Shown here in pieces: positions 15,552 to 23,489 of a stretch of 28,490 nucleotides of DNA. A program made the position numbers and the translations under genes. The first letter of the stretch is position 1, and every line of letters begins with the position of its first letter. The notes under the pieces were generated by a model. That model did no database searches. It had not been told where the DNA came from and saw only the letters and a program-made list of their open reading frames with translations. This DNA is from Leptolinea sp. UBA5366 (GTDB lineage Bacteria; Chloroflexota; Anaerolineae; Anaerolineales; Anaerolineaceae). Where the stretch lies: NCBI GenBank assembly GCA_002407845.1, contig DHPK01000032.1, forward strand, positions 152,218 to 180,707, read 5' to 3'.

Positions 15552-16103
15552 ATGCATACCAGATCCCAAAAAATCGCTGTGACCGGCGTTCTCGGCGCAA
15601 TTACCATTTTTCTCGGTGTAACGCATTGGGGGTTCATCCCTTGGTTTGGCGGGGTTTCGCTGACAATCATGCACATTCCGTTGATTATCGGCGCTATTTT
15701 GGAAGGTCCGCTGGTTGGCGCAGGCATTGGACTGATCTTTGGGCTGTTCAGCATGCTTCAGGCTGCGATCGCCCCTGCCGGACCGACCGATGTCTGGTTC
15801 ACTAACCCGCTATTGTCAGTTCTGCCAAGATTGTTCATCGGTCCAATCACCTGGCTGGTGTATCGTTCTCTTCAGCGCTGGCAGCTGTTCAGCATCCTGA
15901 TTTCAGCCATTGCCGGATCGCTGACAAACACCGTCCTGGTGCTGGGCATGATTGGACTGCTCGGATTGCTGCCGCTGGAAGTGCTTGCCGGCATTGCTGT
16001 TGTCAATGGATTGCCGGAAATCGGCGCTTCGGCTTTGATCTCTTTCTTAGTCATCGCTGCCGTCAGACAGATTCGCATCGGTAAAAAAGGTGCGGATTTA
16101 TAA
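15552..16103 (+). CDS. ECF transporter S component (substrate-binding membrane protein)
   Basis: 183-aa, strongly hydrophobic protein with five or six membrane segments, the substrate-binding subunit of an energy-coupling-factor vitamin importer. The early segment ITIFLGVTHWGFIPWFGGVSLTIMHIPLIIGAILEGPLVGAGIGLIFGLFSML (taken as residues 17-69) shows the usual S-component order: helix 1, a polar loop, IPxxxGAxxxGP and a Gly-rich helix. NPLLSVLPRLFIGPITWLVYRSL (about 84-106) is reminiscent of pantothenate-type (PanT-like) S proteins, but the specificity call is weak. AGGAGAAG precedes ATG 15552. It faces the T component gene with only 9 bp between their stops, so the complete module is encoded here on two strands. 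Confidence 0.8.
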   Translation: MHTRSQKIAVTGVLGAITIFLGVTHWGFIPWFGGVSLTIMHIPLIIGAILEGPLVGAGIGLIFGLFSMLQAAIAPAGPTDVWFTNPLLSVLPRLFIGPITWLVYRSLQRWQLFSILISAIAGSLTNTVLVLGMIGLLGLLPLEVLAGIAVVNGLPEIGASALISFLVIAAVRQIRIGKKGADL

Positions 16104-16112
16104 CGTTCTTGT

Positions 16113-16931
16113 TTACAGAAGAATTATCAATGCAGCCGCAATAAGGCAGACGCTTCCAAAATAAGCATCCTTCGTTCTGAAATGATATTCCGTCATGCTG
16201 GTTCGTTCAGCCTGATAACCATATGCCCTGGCATCCATCGCCAGCGCCAGCGATTCAGCCCGTCTCAAGCTGATCGTGAACAGCGGGATGATCAAGGGGA
16301 TGATTTGCTTGATCTTTTTGAAAATGCTGCGGTTTTTTGTCCCCCAATCAGCCCCTTTTGACGCCTGAGCTTTAGCGATCCGCTCAGCCGTAATTGCCAG
16401 TAATGGCAGAAATCGCAGCGCGATCTGAATGATCATCACAAAATCCATCGTATGGATGCCAAGCTTGTTCAACGGTTTCAGCAACTGCTGAAGCCCATGA
16501 ATCATTTCCGATGAGGATACGGTCGCAGACATCAAGCTGATCGTTAAGATCAAGGCAATGAAGCGCAGGATCAGCAATCCAGCGGATAGAACTGCCAGTT
16601 CGGAAAGCTGGAAACTCCCGATGGTCAGCAGAACCGATCCGCCGCGATCAGGATAGATTAGCATCTGAATGATCGCGATAATTAACAAAAAAGGCATGGG
16701 CAGCAGGATGCTGCGAGAAATCATTCTAAATGGAATTTGCGCGATGATAATTCCAATTATTGCGAACGCTAATCCAAAAAGAATGCCAATCAGCGACCTG
16801 CTTAAGGTTAATGCCATGATCAAAAAGAAAAATCCTGAAATTTTAACCCGCGGATCAAACCGATGCAGAATCGACCCAGTCTGCTGATATTGTCCAATCG
16901 CAATTTTTGAGCTGTAATCAAATTGATTCAT
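16113..16931 (-). CDS. ECF transporter T component (EcfT/CbiQ family)
   Basis: Transmembrane coupling subunit, 273 aa from ATG 16931. This start gives MNQFDYSSKIAIGQYQQTGS, ahead of the family's HRFDPRVK motif, and is preceded by GGAG; an ORF extension to 16979 is unlikely because it lies inside the ATPase gene. Five or so membrane helices are visible. The two coupling-helix motifs are AQASKGADWG (with Lys where the family normally has Arg) and AMDARAYGY, the ARA/ARG motif that docks on the ATPases. The gene overlaps the end of the ATPase gene by 14 bp, so the two are translationally coupled. Substrate comes from whichever S component associates. Confidence 0.88.
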   Translation of the reverse strand: MNQFDYSSKIAIGQYQQTGSILHRFDPRVKISGFFFLIMALTLSRSLIGILFGLAFAIIGIIIAQIPFRMISRSILLPMPFLLIIAIIQMLIYPDRGGSVLLTIGSFQLSELAVLSAGLLILRFIALILTISLMSATVSSSEMIHGLQQLLKPLNKLGIHTMDFVMIIQIALRFLPLLAITAERIAKAQASKGADWGTKNRSIFKKIKQIIPLIIPLFTISLRRAESLALAMDARAYGYQAERTSMTEYHFRTKDAYFGSVCLIAAALIILL

Positions 16932-18669
16932 CGCCAGCTCCCGATTTAAGCCGTTCCAATTCAGAAAGAATTTGGTCAAAGGTCACCGCAGCCCGGGAAA
17001 GCGGCCAGCCTTTTTGACGCAAAGCATTCGCGAATTTGACAGAATCCGGCTGCTGCAGTCCAGCTTGTTCCAGTCGAATCTCATCGGCAAAAATCCCGCC
17101 AGTTGAATCTGAAGCAACGGATTGTCCATCAGCCAGCACTGTCACGTTTTTTGCAATTTCTGCAATATCTTCCATATTATGAGAAGTAATAACCAATTGA
17201 ACACCTGAGGATTCAAGCTCTTTTAATTTCGTGAGCACCATCCTCCGCGAACGCGGATCCAACCCGGCAGTTGGCTCATCCAGGATCAATAGTTTGGGAT
17301 TCAAAGCAAGTGCAGCTGCCAGCGCCGTTTTGCGCTGTTCACCGCCGCTCAATGTCGTCACGATTCTGTCTTTGTATCGATCAAAATCTAACCCTGCCAT
17401 TTCCATCGCATCCCGAACTTTTTCCTTTAATCCAACTCTTCCGTCGCGCAGTTTAATTCCATAGGCGACTTCATCTCCAACATACTGATTGAAGAAATAG
17501 TTTTCAGGATTTTGGAAGACCATTCCGGCATATCTGCGCAGCGCCAGCAAGTCCACGTCCGCCGCGTTTAAATCAAATTGCCCGATCCTCACCTGACCGG
17601 TTTGAGGAAGAAACAGACCATTCAGGTGCTGAAGCAAGGTTGATTTGCCCGAGCCGGTCGCTCCGACAATCCCATGAGCGCGCCCGGACGGAACCATGAG
17701 TTCGACGTCTTTCAATGATGATTTCCGGCTTTTACCCTCTGCCGGATAGGAAAAATTGAGACCATGAATTTCAATCTCGAATTGATGATCAGGGGATAAT
17801 TTTTTCGGAAAATGGGAAGTCTTGAACTCGGTAGCGTCAAATTTCGGGATCAGTTCAAACAGCCGCTCAATCCCATCAAGCGGGTCAGACCGCTCCTGAA
17901 ACCAGCCAGGAAAGGTCTGATAAAGCTGATAATTAAAGGGAAGTTCCAATCCGCACGCCAATACCATTTCCGGATTGGAGAATAACTGCGGGGGCGTGCC
18001 GTCAAATTTCACGCTTCCCTGATCCAGCAGCACAACCCTTTTCGCCAGATTGACTTCTTCCATATCATGCGTGATAAAAAGAATCGTGATTCCAGCTTGG
18101 TTCAATTCCAGCATTGTGTTTAGCACATCGCGCCGACCAGCAGGATCAAGCATCGCTGTGGCTTCATCAAAAATGATCAGTTCAGGCTGCATCGCTAAAA
18201 CGCCTGCCAATGCAACGCGCTGAACTTGACCAGCGGAAAGGCGGGAGGGCTGCAGCTGCCGCTGGCTCAGCATGCTGACCTGTTCCAGTGCATTTTCCAC
18301 TTGATTCCGAATCAGCGCTGGCAGCCGGCAAAGGTTCTCAGGTCCAAACGCGACGTCCTCTTCAACAATCGCTGCCACAATCTGATCTTCAGGCTGCTGA
18401 AACACCATGCCTGTCAAAGCGCGAATTTTCGGATGATCAGCTTTATTTCGGGTGTTCATGCCATTGATCAGCACTTCACCGCTGGTTGGCAAATGCAGCG
18501 CATTCAAATGCCGAGCGAGCGTTGTCTTTCCGCATCCGTTCGCTCCGATGATCGCAACCAGTTCGCCAACTTCGATTTTCAGATCTATCCCTTTCAGGAT
18601 AGGCCGCGTTTCAGAGAGCCAACCGGCTGGCTGATAAACCAGATTCTCAATTTGAATCAGCGGATTCAT
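16918..18669 (-). CDS. Fused ECF ATPase with two ABC domains (EcfA-EcfA' in one chain)
   Basis: 583-aa protein with two complete ABC ATPase domains, replacing the usual separate EcfA1 and EcfA2. Domain 1: Walker A GANGCGKT (42-49), Q-loop MVFQQPEDQIVA, signature LSAGQ (143-147), Walker B LIIFDEATAMLD (163-174), FITHDMEE switch. Domain 2: Walker A GATGSGKS (335-342), Q-loop MVFQNPENYFFNQ, signature LSGGEQRKTALAAAL (from 439), Walker B LLILDEPTAGLD (459-470), ITSHNMED switch. Domain 1 departs from consensus in the signature (Ala for Gly) and Walker B (DEA for DEP); domain 2 is canonical. About 60 linker residues join them, and a C-terminal tail of about 50 residues (ADEIRLEQAGLQQPDSVKFA and on) is the typical EcfA tail. 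AAGGAAG precedes ATG 18669. It is expressed with the T component. Confidence 0.9.
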   Translation of the reverse strand: MNPLIQIENLVYQPAGWLSETRPILKGIDLKIEVGELVAIIGANGCGKTTLARHLNALHLPTSGEVLINGMNTRNKADHPKIRALTGMVFQQPEDQIVAAIVEEDVAFGPENLCRLPALIRNQVENALEQVSMLSQRQLQPSRLSAGQVQRVALAGVLAMQPELIIFDEATAMLDPAGRRDVLNTMLELNQAGITILFITHDMEEVNLAKRVVLLDQGSVKFDGTPPQLFSNPEMVLACGLELPFNYQLYQTFPGWFQERSDPLDGIERLFELIPKFDATEFKTSHFPKKLSPDHQFEIEIHGLNFSYPAEGKSRKSSLKDVELMVPSGRAHGIVGATGSGKSTLLQHLNGLFLPQTGQVRIGQFDLNAADVDLLALRRYAGMVFQNPENYFFNQYVGDEVAYGIKLRDGRVGLKEKVRDAMEMAGLDFDRYKDRIVTTLSGGEQRKTALAAALALNPKLLILDEPTAGLDPRSRRMVLTKLKELESSGVQLVITSHNMEDIAEIAKNVTVLADGQSVASDSTGGIFADEIRLEQAGLQQPDSVKFANALRQKGWPLSRAAVTFDQILSELERLKSGAGDESI

Positions 18670-18710
18670 CTTCCTTTTCCACCATTGTCCTGATCATTCG
18701 TAATCGCCAG

Positions 18711-18747
18711 AAAAAAGAAAAGCAGCAAAGGCATCAGCCTGCTGCTT
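18711..18747 (-). terminator. Rho-independent terminator of the phosphoglycerate mutase gene
   Basis: On the minus strand AAGCAGC (18747-18741) pairs with GCTGCTT (18726-18720), extended by an inner AGGC/GCCT stem, followed by TTTCTTTTTT. It separates the mutase transcript from the ECF ATPase gene. Confidence 0.8.
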
Positions 18748-18769
18748 GATAGTAATTCCTATGCGAAAT

Positions 18770-19990
18770 TTAATCCCTCTTCAGCAACAGCTGATCCATC
18801 AAGGTGTAGCCATTGGGTTCATAGACACCGGTCGCTTTCGCGTCCGCCTCAGTGTACCGGACGGAAGATTCTTTCGCAGTTCCGTCTTCACGACGATACA
18901 ATACAAAAGGCACCGGGTCTGAGGTGTGCGTCAGCAAAGACAGCGGCGTCGGATGGTCAGGCGTCAACAAGACCGCAAAATCTTCACCGCATGTCATCAG
19001 GTAATCCAAAACCGGCCGGACAATCAGCTTATCGATCTGCTCAATTGACCAGATTTTCTCTTTCAGCTCGCCATGATGCCCGCATTCATCCGCAGCTTCG
19101 ACATGAATGTAAACAAAGTCAAGTCCTTTTTTTAATGCTTCAATCGTTGCCGCACCTTTGGCTTTGAAGTCAGTATGATACGTCCCGGTGATATTCTCAA
19201 CCGGTATGCTCGTCATGCCGGCGCTTTTAGCGATGCCGTGCAGGAGGTCTACTGCGGAAATCATCCCGCCTTTACAGCCATATTTTCCTTCAAAAGATGG
19301 CAGGTTGGGCTTGCGTCCTTCTCCCCACATCCAGGCTGCATTCGTCGCGTTTTTCCCTTGTCGGGCGCGTTCCTGATTCACTGGCAGATCCCGCAGCATC
19401 TGATAAGACTTTTTGGTAATCTCGAGCAAAAGCTCAGCGTTTGTCCCTTTCGGCAGTTTATCGGAGATCGGCTGGTTGGTGATATCATGCGGAGGTGTCT
19501 GGGTTCCGCCTGAGTCGGCGTTTCGCAGAACCAGGCAATGGCGGTAGCTAATTCCGGGGTAAAGCTCCACGCCGTCGCGATTCACGACCTGCTGCAGCGC
19601 TTCGATATTTACCCGTGCATCGTCCGTCTCAATTTCACCGGACGAATAATCGATCATCGTCGCATCCTCTAAGCGAGATTCTTCAGACAATCGCACCAGA
19701 TTACAGCGATAAGTGACATCTTCCGGGTTGAGCTCAATGCCCATGCTCAGCGCTTCGAATGGCGACCGGCCGGAATAATATTTTGCCGGGTCATAACCGA
19801 GCACGGAAAGGTTTGCAACATCGCTTCCAGCGGGCATGCCTGCCGGAACAGTCTTTGCCAGCCCCATCTTCCCATTTTGCGCGAGAAAATCCATCGTCGG
19901 GTGTTCTGCTGCTTCGAGCGGGGTTTTGCCATTCAGCTCTGCAATTGGCAGATCTGCCATGCCATCCCCTAAAAATACAACAAATTTCAT
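18770..19990 (-). CDS. apgM: Cofactor-independent phosphoglycerate mutase, archaeal type
   Basis: 406-aa metalloenzyme of the alkaline-phosphatase superfamily that interconverts 3- and 2-phosphoglycerate in glycolysis. MKFVVFLGDGMADLP gives the first metal aspartate (D9), GMPAGSDVANLSVLGYDP (51-68) the nucleophilic serine (S56), and AADECGHHGELKEK plus LLTPDHPTPLS the remaining metal ligands. Length and motifs match the ApgM branch, shorter than the 510-aa bacterial GpmI. Some close relatives have been labelled 'proposed homoserine kinase' because of gene context, but nothing in this neighbourhood supports threonine synthesis. The start at 19990 is preceded by AAGGAAATGAC. It lies 34 bp from the cyclase-family gene on the same strand, and ends at a terminator. 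Confidence 0.88.
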   Translation of the reverse strand: MKFVVFLGDGMADLPIAELNGKTPLEAAEHPTMDFLAQNGKMGLAKTVPAGMPAGSDVANLSVLGYDPAKYYSGRSPFEALSMGIELNPEDVTYRCNLVRLSEESRLEDATMIDYSSGEIETDDARVNIEALQQVVNRDGVELYPGISYRHCLVLRNADSGGTQTPPHDITNQPISDKLPKGTNAELLLEITKKSYQMLRDLPVNQERARQGKNATNAAWMWGEGRKPNLPSFEGKYGCKGGMISAVDLLHGIAKSAGMTSIPVENITGTYHTDFKAKGAATIEALKKGLDFVYIHVEAADECGHHGELKEKIWSIEQIDKLIVRPVLDYLMTCGEDFAVLLTPDHPTPLSLLTHTSDPVPFVLYRREDGTAKESSVRYTEADAKATGVYEPNGYTLMDQLLLKRD

Positions 19991-20024
19991 GTCATTTCCT
20001 TATTCAGATTGTTTGATCCAAATT

Positions 20025-20696
20025 CTAATTGCATTCCGCCCACATCGTGACCGGGCTGCTGTCCATTCCCTCAACGATCAGCGGAATCGCAAAAACCTTT
20101 TTTAGCTCCGTTGAATTAAGACTCCCAAGATTTACGTCTTCGATGATGCAGATGAATTTTTCTTGAGTCATCCCCAATAAGATTTGATGCGTCAGTTTTC
20201 CTTCGGCTCGATCCGAAAAAGAGGCAACCGATACAAAGTCCAGCGCAATTGCTTTCAAGTCGGGGAAATGATCCACCAGCCAACGGGCAACATCCGAGTT
20301 GACTGCCGGTCCGTTCTGCTCATATACCTCCGGCTCAGTCAGTCTGACATGATAAAACCCTGTCCGGATCAGCAGCAGATCGGCTTTTTCAATTTCTGCG
20401 GTAAAAGGTTTTAGATCCTCTGCCGTGATTTTTTCGCCAGGATGCTTCGGTACATCGAGTAAGAAAGGACGATCGTAGATGAACATCTCAAGCGGCAGCT
20501 CACCAATGTTTTTCCCATCCGGGTTGTAGTGCCGCGGACCGTCAATGTGTGTCCCATAGTGATTGTAAATTTCCAGCATAGTCGTGTTGGACGATTTTCC
20601 AAGCCGGATTTCATTGCGAGGAGAAAGATTCACCGAGGGACTTCCCGGCCATGACGGCATATTTGGCTTGATTGGATAAGAGAGAAGTTTCAGCAT
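20025..20696 (-). CDS. Cyclase-family metal-dependent hydrolase (kynurenine-formamidase-like)
   Basis: 223-aa protein of the cyclase family (PF04199-type), whose characterised members include bacterial kynurenine formamidase and other amide/lactone hydrolases. The metal motif is intact: HYGTHIDGPRHY (46-57) gives H46, H50, D52 and H56, the HxxxHxDxxxH signature. Further family segments are LLIRTGFYHVR and LKAIALDFVSVA. No tryptophan-catabolic genes are nearby, so kynurenine is only one possible substrate. GGAGGGTC lies directly before ATG 20696. It is the first gene of a two-gene unit with the phosphoglycerate mutase 34 bp downstream; the functional connection between them is unclear. Confidence 0.8.
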   Translation of the reverse strand: MLKLLSYPIKPNMPSWPGSPSVNLSPRNEIRLGKSSNTTMLEIYNHYGTHIDGPRHYNPDGKNIGELPLEMFIYDRPFLLDVPKHPGEKITAEDLKPFTAEIEKADLLLIRTGFYHVRLTEPEVYEQNGPAVNSDVARWLVDHFPDLKAIALDFVSVASFSDRAEGKLTHQILLGMTQEKFICIIEDVNLGSLNSTELKKVFAIPLIVEGMDSSPVTMWAECN

Positions 20697-20922
20697 GACC
20701 CTCCAGAATTGTGCATTTTTCGTAGATTCTGATTATCGGCCTGAGTAATTTCCAGACAGCAATCATACCAATGTATCTGTACGTATTATACAGAAATTTC
20801 CTGCATATTCCTCAATGGCTTCATCGGATTGTGCGTTTATTCGTGCTTAATGATCTTAACTGTTTATTCAACCAACTTCGTCTGGCATTTTTTATTTGAA
20901 TTTCATAAGAAATTCTCCGCTG

Positions 20923-20958
20923 GTTAGTTGTATTTTATAATAGTTGTAAATTACTAAC
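20923..20958. promoter_or_regulatory. Promoter and candidate operator of the MarR-ftsH unit
   Basis: TATAAT at 20936-20941 is a good -10 box, with only a poor TTCTCC at -35 (20913-20918). It is flanked by an inverted pair GTTAGT (20923-20928) / ACTAAC (20953-20958) and overlaps a direct repeat TAGTTGTA (20925-20932 and 20941-20948). Symmetry across the -10 box is what an autoregulating MarR protein would need; this is inference. Confidence 0.5.
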
Positions 20959-20972
20959 ACTTAGGAGGGAAG

Positions 20973-21410
20973 ATGCAGGACGAATTTGTCTGGAACATGT
21001 GGGAATTAATCAAAACTGCTGAAGCGAATCGAATCGAAATTTCGAGTAATTTCAGCCAAAAATATGGCATCACACCGCTTCAGGCGCGGGTTCTGATTCA
21101 AATTTTTCTTAATGAGAACAGCCAGCTTGGGAAACTTGCCGATGATTTATTTATGAATCCAGGCAATTTGAGCAAAATCTGCAAATCACTCGAATCGAAA
21201 AATCTGATCGAACGCTCCCGCTCCGAAAGCGATAATCGCAGCCTTGAAATAACAGCCTCAAAACATGGGAAAGAACTTGTGGCTGATTTTCAGCAGCTTC
21301 TTTTTAGACGGATACAGGATTTCACAAACGTCTATTCTGAAGAACAATTAAAAGAAATATTGCAATTTCTTAAGGAATACAACCTGTTTATGGCGGAAAA
21401 CTTTCGCTGA
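20973..21410 (+). CDS. MarR-family transcriptional regulator
   Basis: 145-aa winged-helix DNA-binding protein. Order of elements: N-terminal dimerisation helix (VWNMWELIKTAEANRIEIS), then ITPLQARVLIQIFLNENSQLGKLADDLFMNPGNLSKICKSLESKNLIERS (about 30-80; recognition helix around NPGNLSKICKSL), a wing with SESDNRSLEIT, and C-terminal helices. The wing's DNR followed by LEIT matches the family's DxRxxxLxLT pattern. AGGAGGG precedes ATG 20973. The ftsH gene starts 27 bp downstream on the same strand, so the regulator probably controls the protease and itself through the symmetrical promoter just upstream. The inducer is unknown. Confidence 0.85.
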   Translation: MQDEFVWNMWELIKTAEANRIEISSNFSQKYGITPLQARVLIQIFLNENSQLGKLADDLFMNPGNLSKICKSLESKNLIERSRSESDNRSLEITASKHGKELVADFQQLLFRRIQDFTNVYSEEQLKEILQFLKEYNLFMAENFR

Positions 21411-21437
21411 AAGTTTGAAATATAAAAGAAGGAAATA

Positions 21438-23264
21438 ATGAACGAAAAAAACAATTTAACAGATCCATCCAAAAAACCGTTGCTTTACTATTATTCAATC
21501 GCCTTACTGGCAGTATTTTTACTAAACTGGTTTGTTTTCCCAATTTTCCTGCAGCCACGAGTTCAGGAAGTGACTTATTCGGAATTTTTAAAGCAGGTCG
21601 ATGCGAAAAATGTCACCACCGTCGAACTTCAGGAAAACCAGATTTTCTACATTATCGAAAACGCGGAGGGGAAAAGCGAATATTACAAAACCGGCTACAT
21701 TGAAGACCCTGATTTGGTCAAGCGCCTGCAGGAAAATCAAGTTGAGTTTAAAAGCGTTATTCCAAAACAGCCCAATATTTTGCTGAGTATTTTATTGTCA
21801 TACGGTATACCGATTCTGATATTCGTTGGTATCGGTCGTCTGCTCAATAAAAACATGCAGAAACAGATGACAGGAACAAATCTGATGTTCGGGCAGGGAA
21901 AATCCGGGAAAATCTATGTGCCGGACAGCGATAAGAAGTCATTCGCTGACGTCGCAGGGCAGGAAGAAGCGAAAGAGTCCTTAACCGAAATTATCGATTA
22001 CCTGTCCCATCCAGATAAATATCAGGAGATCGGTGCGGAATGTCCGAAGGGTATTTTGTTGGTAGGTCCTCCAGGAACTGGTAAAACGCTGCTGGCAAAA
22101 GCGGTAGCAGGCGAAGCCCATGTGCCATTCTTCTCAATTTCAGGCTCAGAATTTGTCGAAATGTTCGTTGGCCGCGGCGCAGCAAAAGTGCGCGAGCTCT
22201 TTGATGAGGCGAACAAAAAAGCGCCCTGCATCGTGTTCATCGATGAGCTTGACACGATCGGTAAACGCCGTGACAGCGGATTCGGCAGCAATGATGAGCG
22301 GGAACAAACTTTGAACCAGCTTCTGACTGAGATGGACGGGTTTGAAGGAAACAAAGGCGTCATCATTTTGGCAGCGACTAACCGTCCTGAAGTTCTTGAT
22401 CCTGCACTGCTGCGCCCAGGGCGTTTTGACCGCCAAATCCGGGTCGAACTGCCAGACCTGCAGGGAAGAATTGACATTTTGAAAGTTCACGCTAAGAAGT
22501 ACAAAGTCGATTCGAACATTGACTACAACCTCTTGGCACGAGCAACCGCCGGCGCATCCGGTGCGCAGCTGGCAAACATCATGAACGAAGGTGCCTTGCG
22601 GGCTGTTCGCATGGGGAATCAGACTGTGACACAGGCTGACCTGGAAGAATCGATCGAAGTCGTTATCGCCGGACAACAGAAGAAAAATGATATTCTGAGC
22701 GAAAAAGACAAGCAAATTGTCGCTTATCATGAGATTGGACACGCAATTGTCGCCGCAAAACAGACGGACAGTGCGCCCGTGCATAAAATTACGATCGTAC
22801 CCCGAACTTCTGGCGCACTTGGCTACACCATGCAGGTTGAAGCCACCGAGAAAAACCTGATCACACGCTCCGAAGTCCTGAATAAGATCACAACTTATTG
22901 CGGCGGACGGGCAGCAGAGGAACTCGTCTTCGGGGAATATACAACAGGCGCTTCAAATGACATTGAGCAGGCGACGAAAATTGCGCGCGCGATGGTCACA
23001 AAGTACGGTATGACTGAAAAATTCGGAATGATGGGGCTGGAAACAGGTGGCAACAACTACCTGGGTCAGGAATCTCAACTGACCTGTTCGTCAGAGACCG
23101 CTCGCATCGTTGACGAGGAAACATTGTCAATCATCAAACAGGCGCATGCGGATGCCCGTCAGATCTTGCAGGAAAATGAGACTAAATTGCATGAACTGTC
23201 GAAATTCTTGATCGAGAAGGAAACGATCACAGGGGAAGAATTCATGAAAATCATGAATGCCTGA
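21438..23264 (+). CDS. ftsH: ATP-dependent zinc metalloprotease FtsH
   Basis: 608-aa membrane-anchored AAA+ protease that extracts and degrades membrane and short-lived proteins. Membrane helix 1 (about 18-38), an outer domain with TYSEFLKQVDAKNVTTVEL (46-64), membrane helix 2 (about 114-135), then the AAA module: Walker A GPPGTGKT (210-217), Walker B VFIDELD (266-272), second region of homology with NRPEVLDPALLRPGRFDRQ (315-333, arginine fingers). The protease domain has HEIGH (431-435; H431, H435 zinc, E432 base) and the third ligand D508 in ASNDIEQAT. The pore segment reads MFVGRGAAKVRELF where most FtsH proteins have MFVGVGASRVRDLF; the aromatic pore residue is kept. It ends without the usual long variable tail, and is followed by a strong terminator. 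Being under a MarR regulator, it may be a stress-specific second copy. Confidence 0.93.
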   Translation: MNEKNNLTDPSKKPLLYYYSIALLAVFLLNWFVFPIFLQPRVQEVTYSEFLKQVDAKNVTTVELQENQIFYIIENAEGKSEYYKTGYIEDPDLVKRLQENQVEFKSVIPKQPNILLSILLSYGIPILIFVGIGRLLNKNMQKQMTGTNLMFGQGKSGKIYVPDSDKKSFADVAGQEEAKESLTEIIDYLSHPDKYQEIGAECPKGILLVGPPGTGKTLLAKAVAGEAHVPFFSISGSEFVEMFVGRGAAKVRELFDEANKKAPCIVFIDELDTIGKRRDSGFGSNDEREQTLNQLLTEMDGFEGNKGVIILAATNRPEVLDPALLRPGRFDRQIRVELPDLQGRIDILKVHAKKYKVDSNIDYNLLARATAGASGAQLANIMNEGALRAVRMGNQTVTQADLEESIEVVIAGQQKKNDILSEKDKQIVAYHEIGHAIVAAKQTDSAPVHKITIVPRTSGALGYTMQVEATEKNLITRSEVLNKITTYCGGRAAEELVFGEYTTGASNDIEQATKIARAMVTKYGMTEKFGMMGLETGGNNYLGQESQLTCSSETARIVDEETLSIIKQAHADARQILQENETKLHELSKFLIEKETITGEEFMKIMNA

Positions 23265-23288
23265 TAGCGGATTCCTAAATGTTAGCTC

Positions 23289-23320
23289 AAACTGGGCAGT
23301 CTATTTCTGCCCAGTTTTTT
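23289..23320 (+). terminator. Rho-independent terminator after ftsH
   Basis: AAACTGGGCAG (23289-23299) pairs perfectly with CTGCCCAGTTT (23307-23317) around a 7-nt loop, with TTTTTT to 23320. It isolates ftsH from the CoA-transferase operon. Confidence 0.92.
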
Positions 23321-23455
23321 ATTTTCAGGCAATCAATCGGGTGGATGTACGTCTGATCAATCAACCATATTCTGATATCTATCACCTCTCAAGCAGACAT
23401 TATTCACTAATTAAATATTTTCGTAAAAAAGCTTATATTTTCTACAAAACAATCA

Positions 23456-23461
23456 TATAAT
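23456..23461 (+). promoter_or_regulatory. Likely -10 box for the CoA-transferase / 2-oxoacid oxidoreductase operon
   Basis: TATAAT matches the consensus exactly and would start transcription near 23468, giving a leader of about 22 nt with AGGGG before the ATG. The -35 region (TTATAT at 23433-23438, 17-bp spacing) is poor, so an activator or an AT-rich UP-like element (23411-23450) may help. Confidence 0.55.
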
Positions 23462-23489
23462 TAAGCCATACTTATCGCAGGGGTATAGA

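Noticed and set aside
16932..16979. Upstream extension of the T component
   Set aside because: Lies inside the end of the ATPase gene and lacks a ribosome site; ATG 16931 has GGAG and a better N terminus.
22146..22784. 212-codon minus-strand ORF
   Set aside because: Lies opposite the AAA and protease domains of ftsH; a by-product of codon use.
23257..23460. 67-codon ORF after ftsH
   Set aside because: Spans the rho-independent terminator and the AT-rich promoter region of the next operon.
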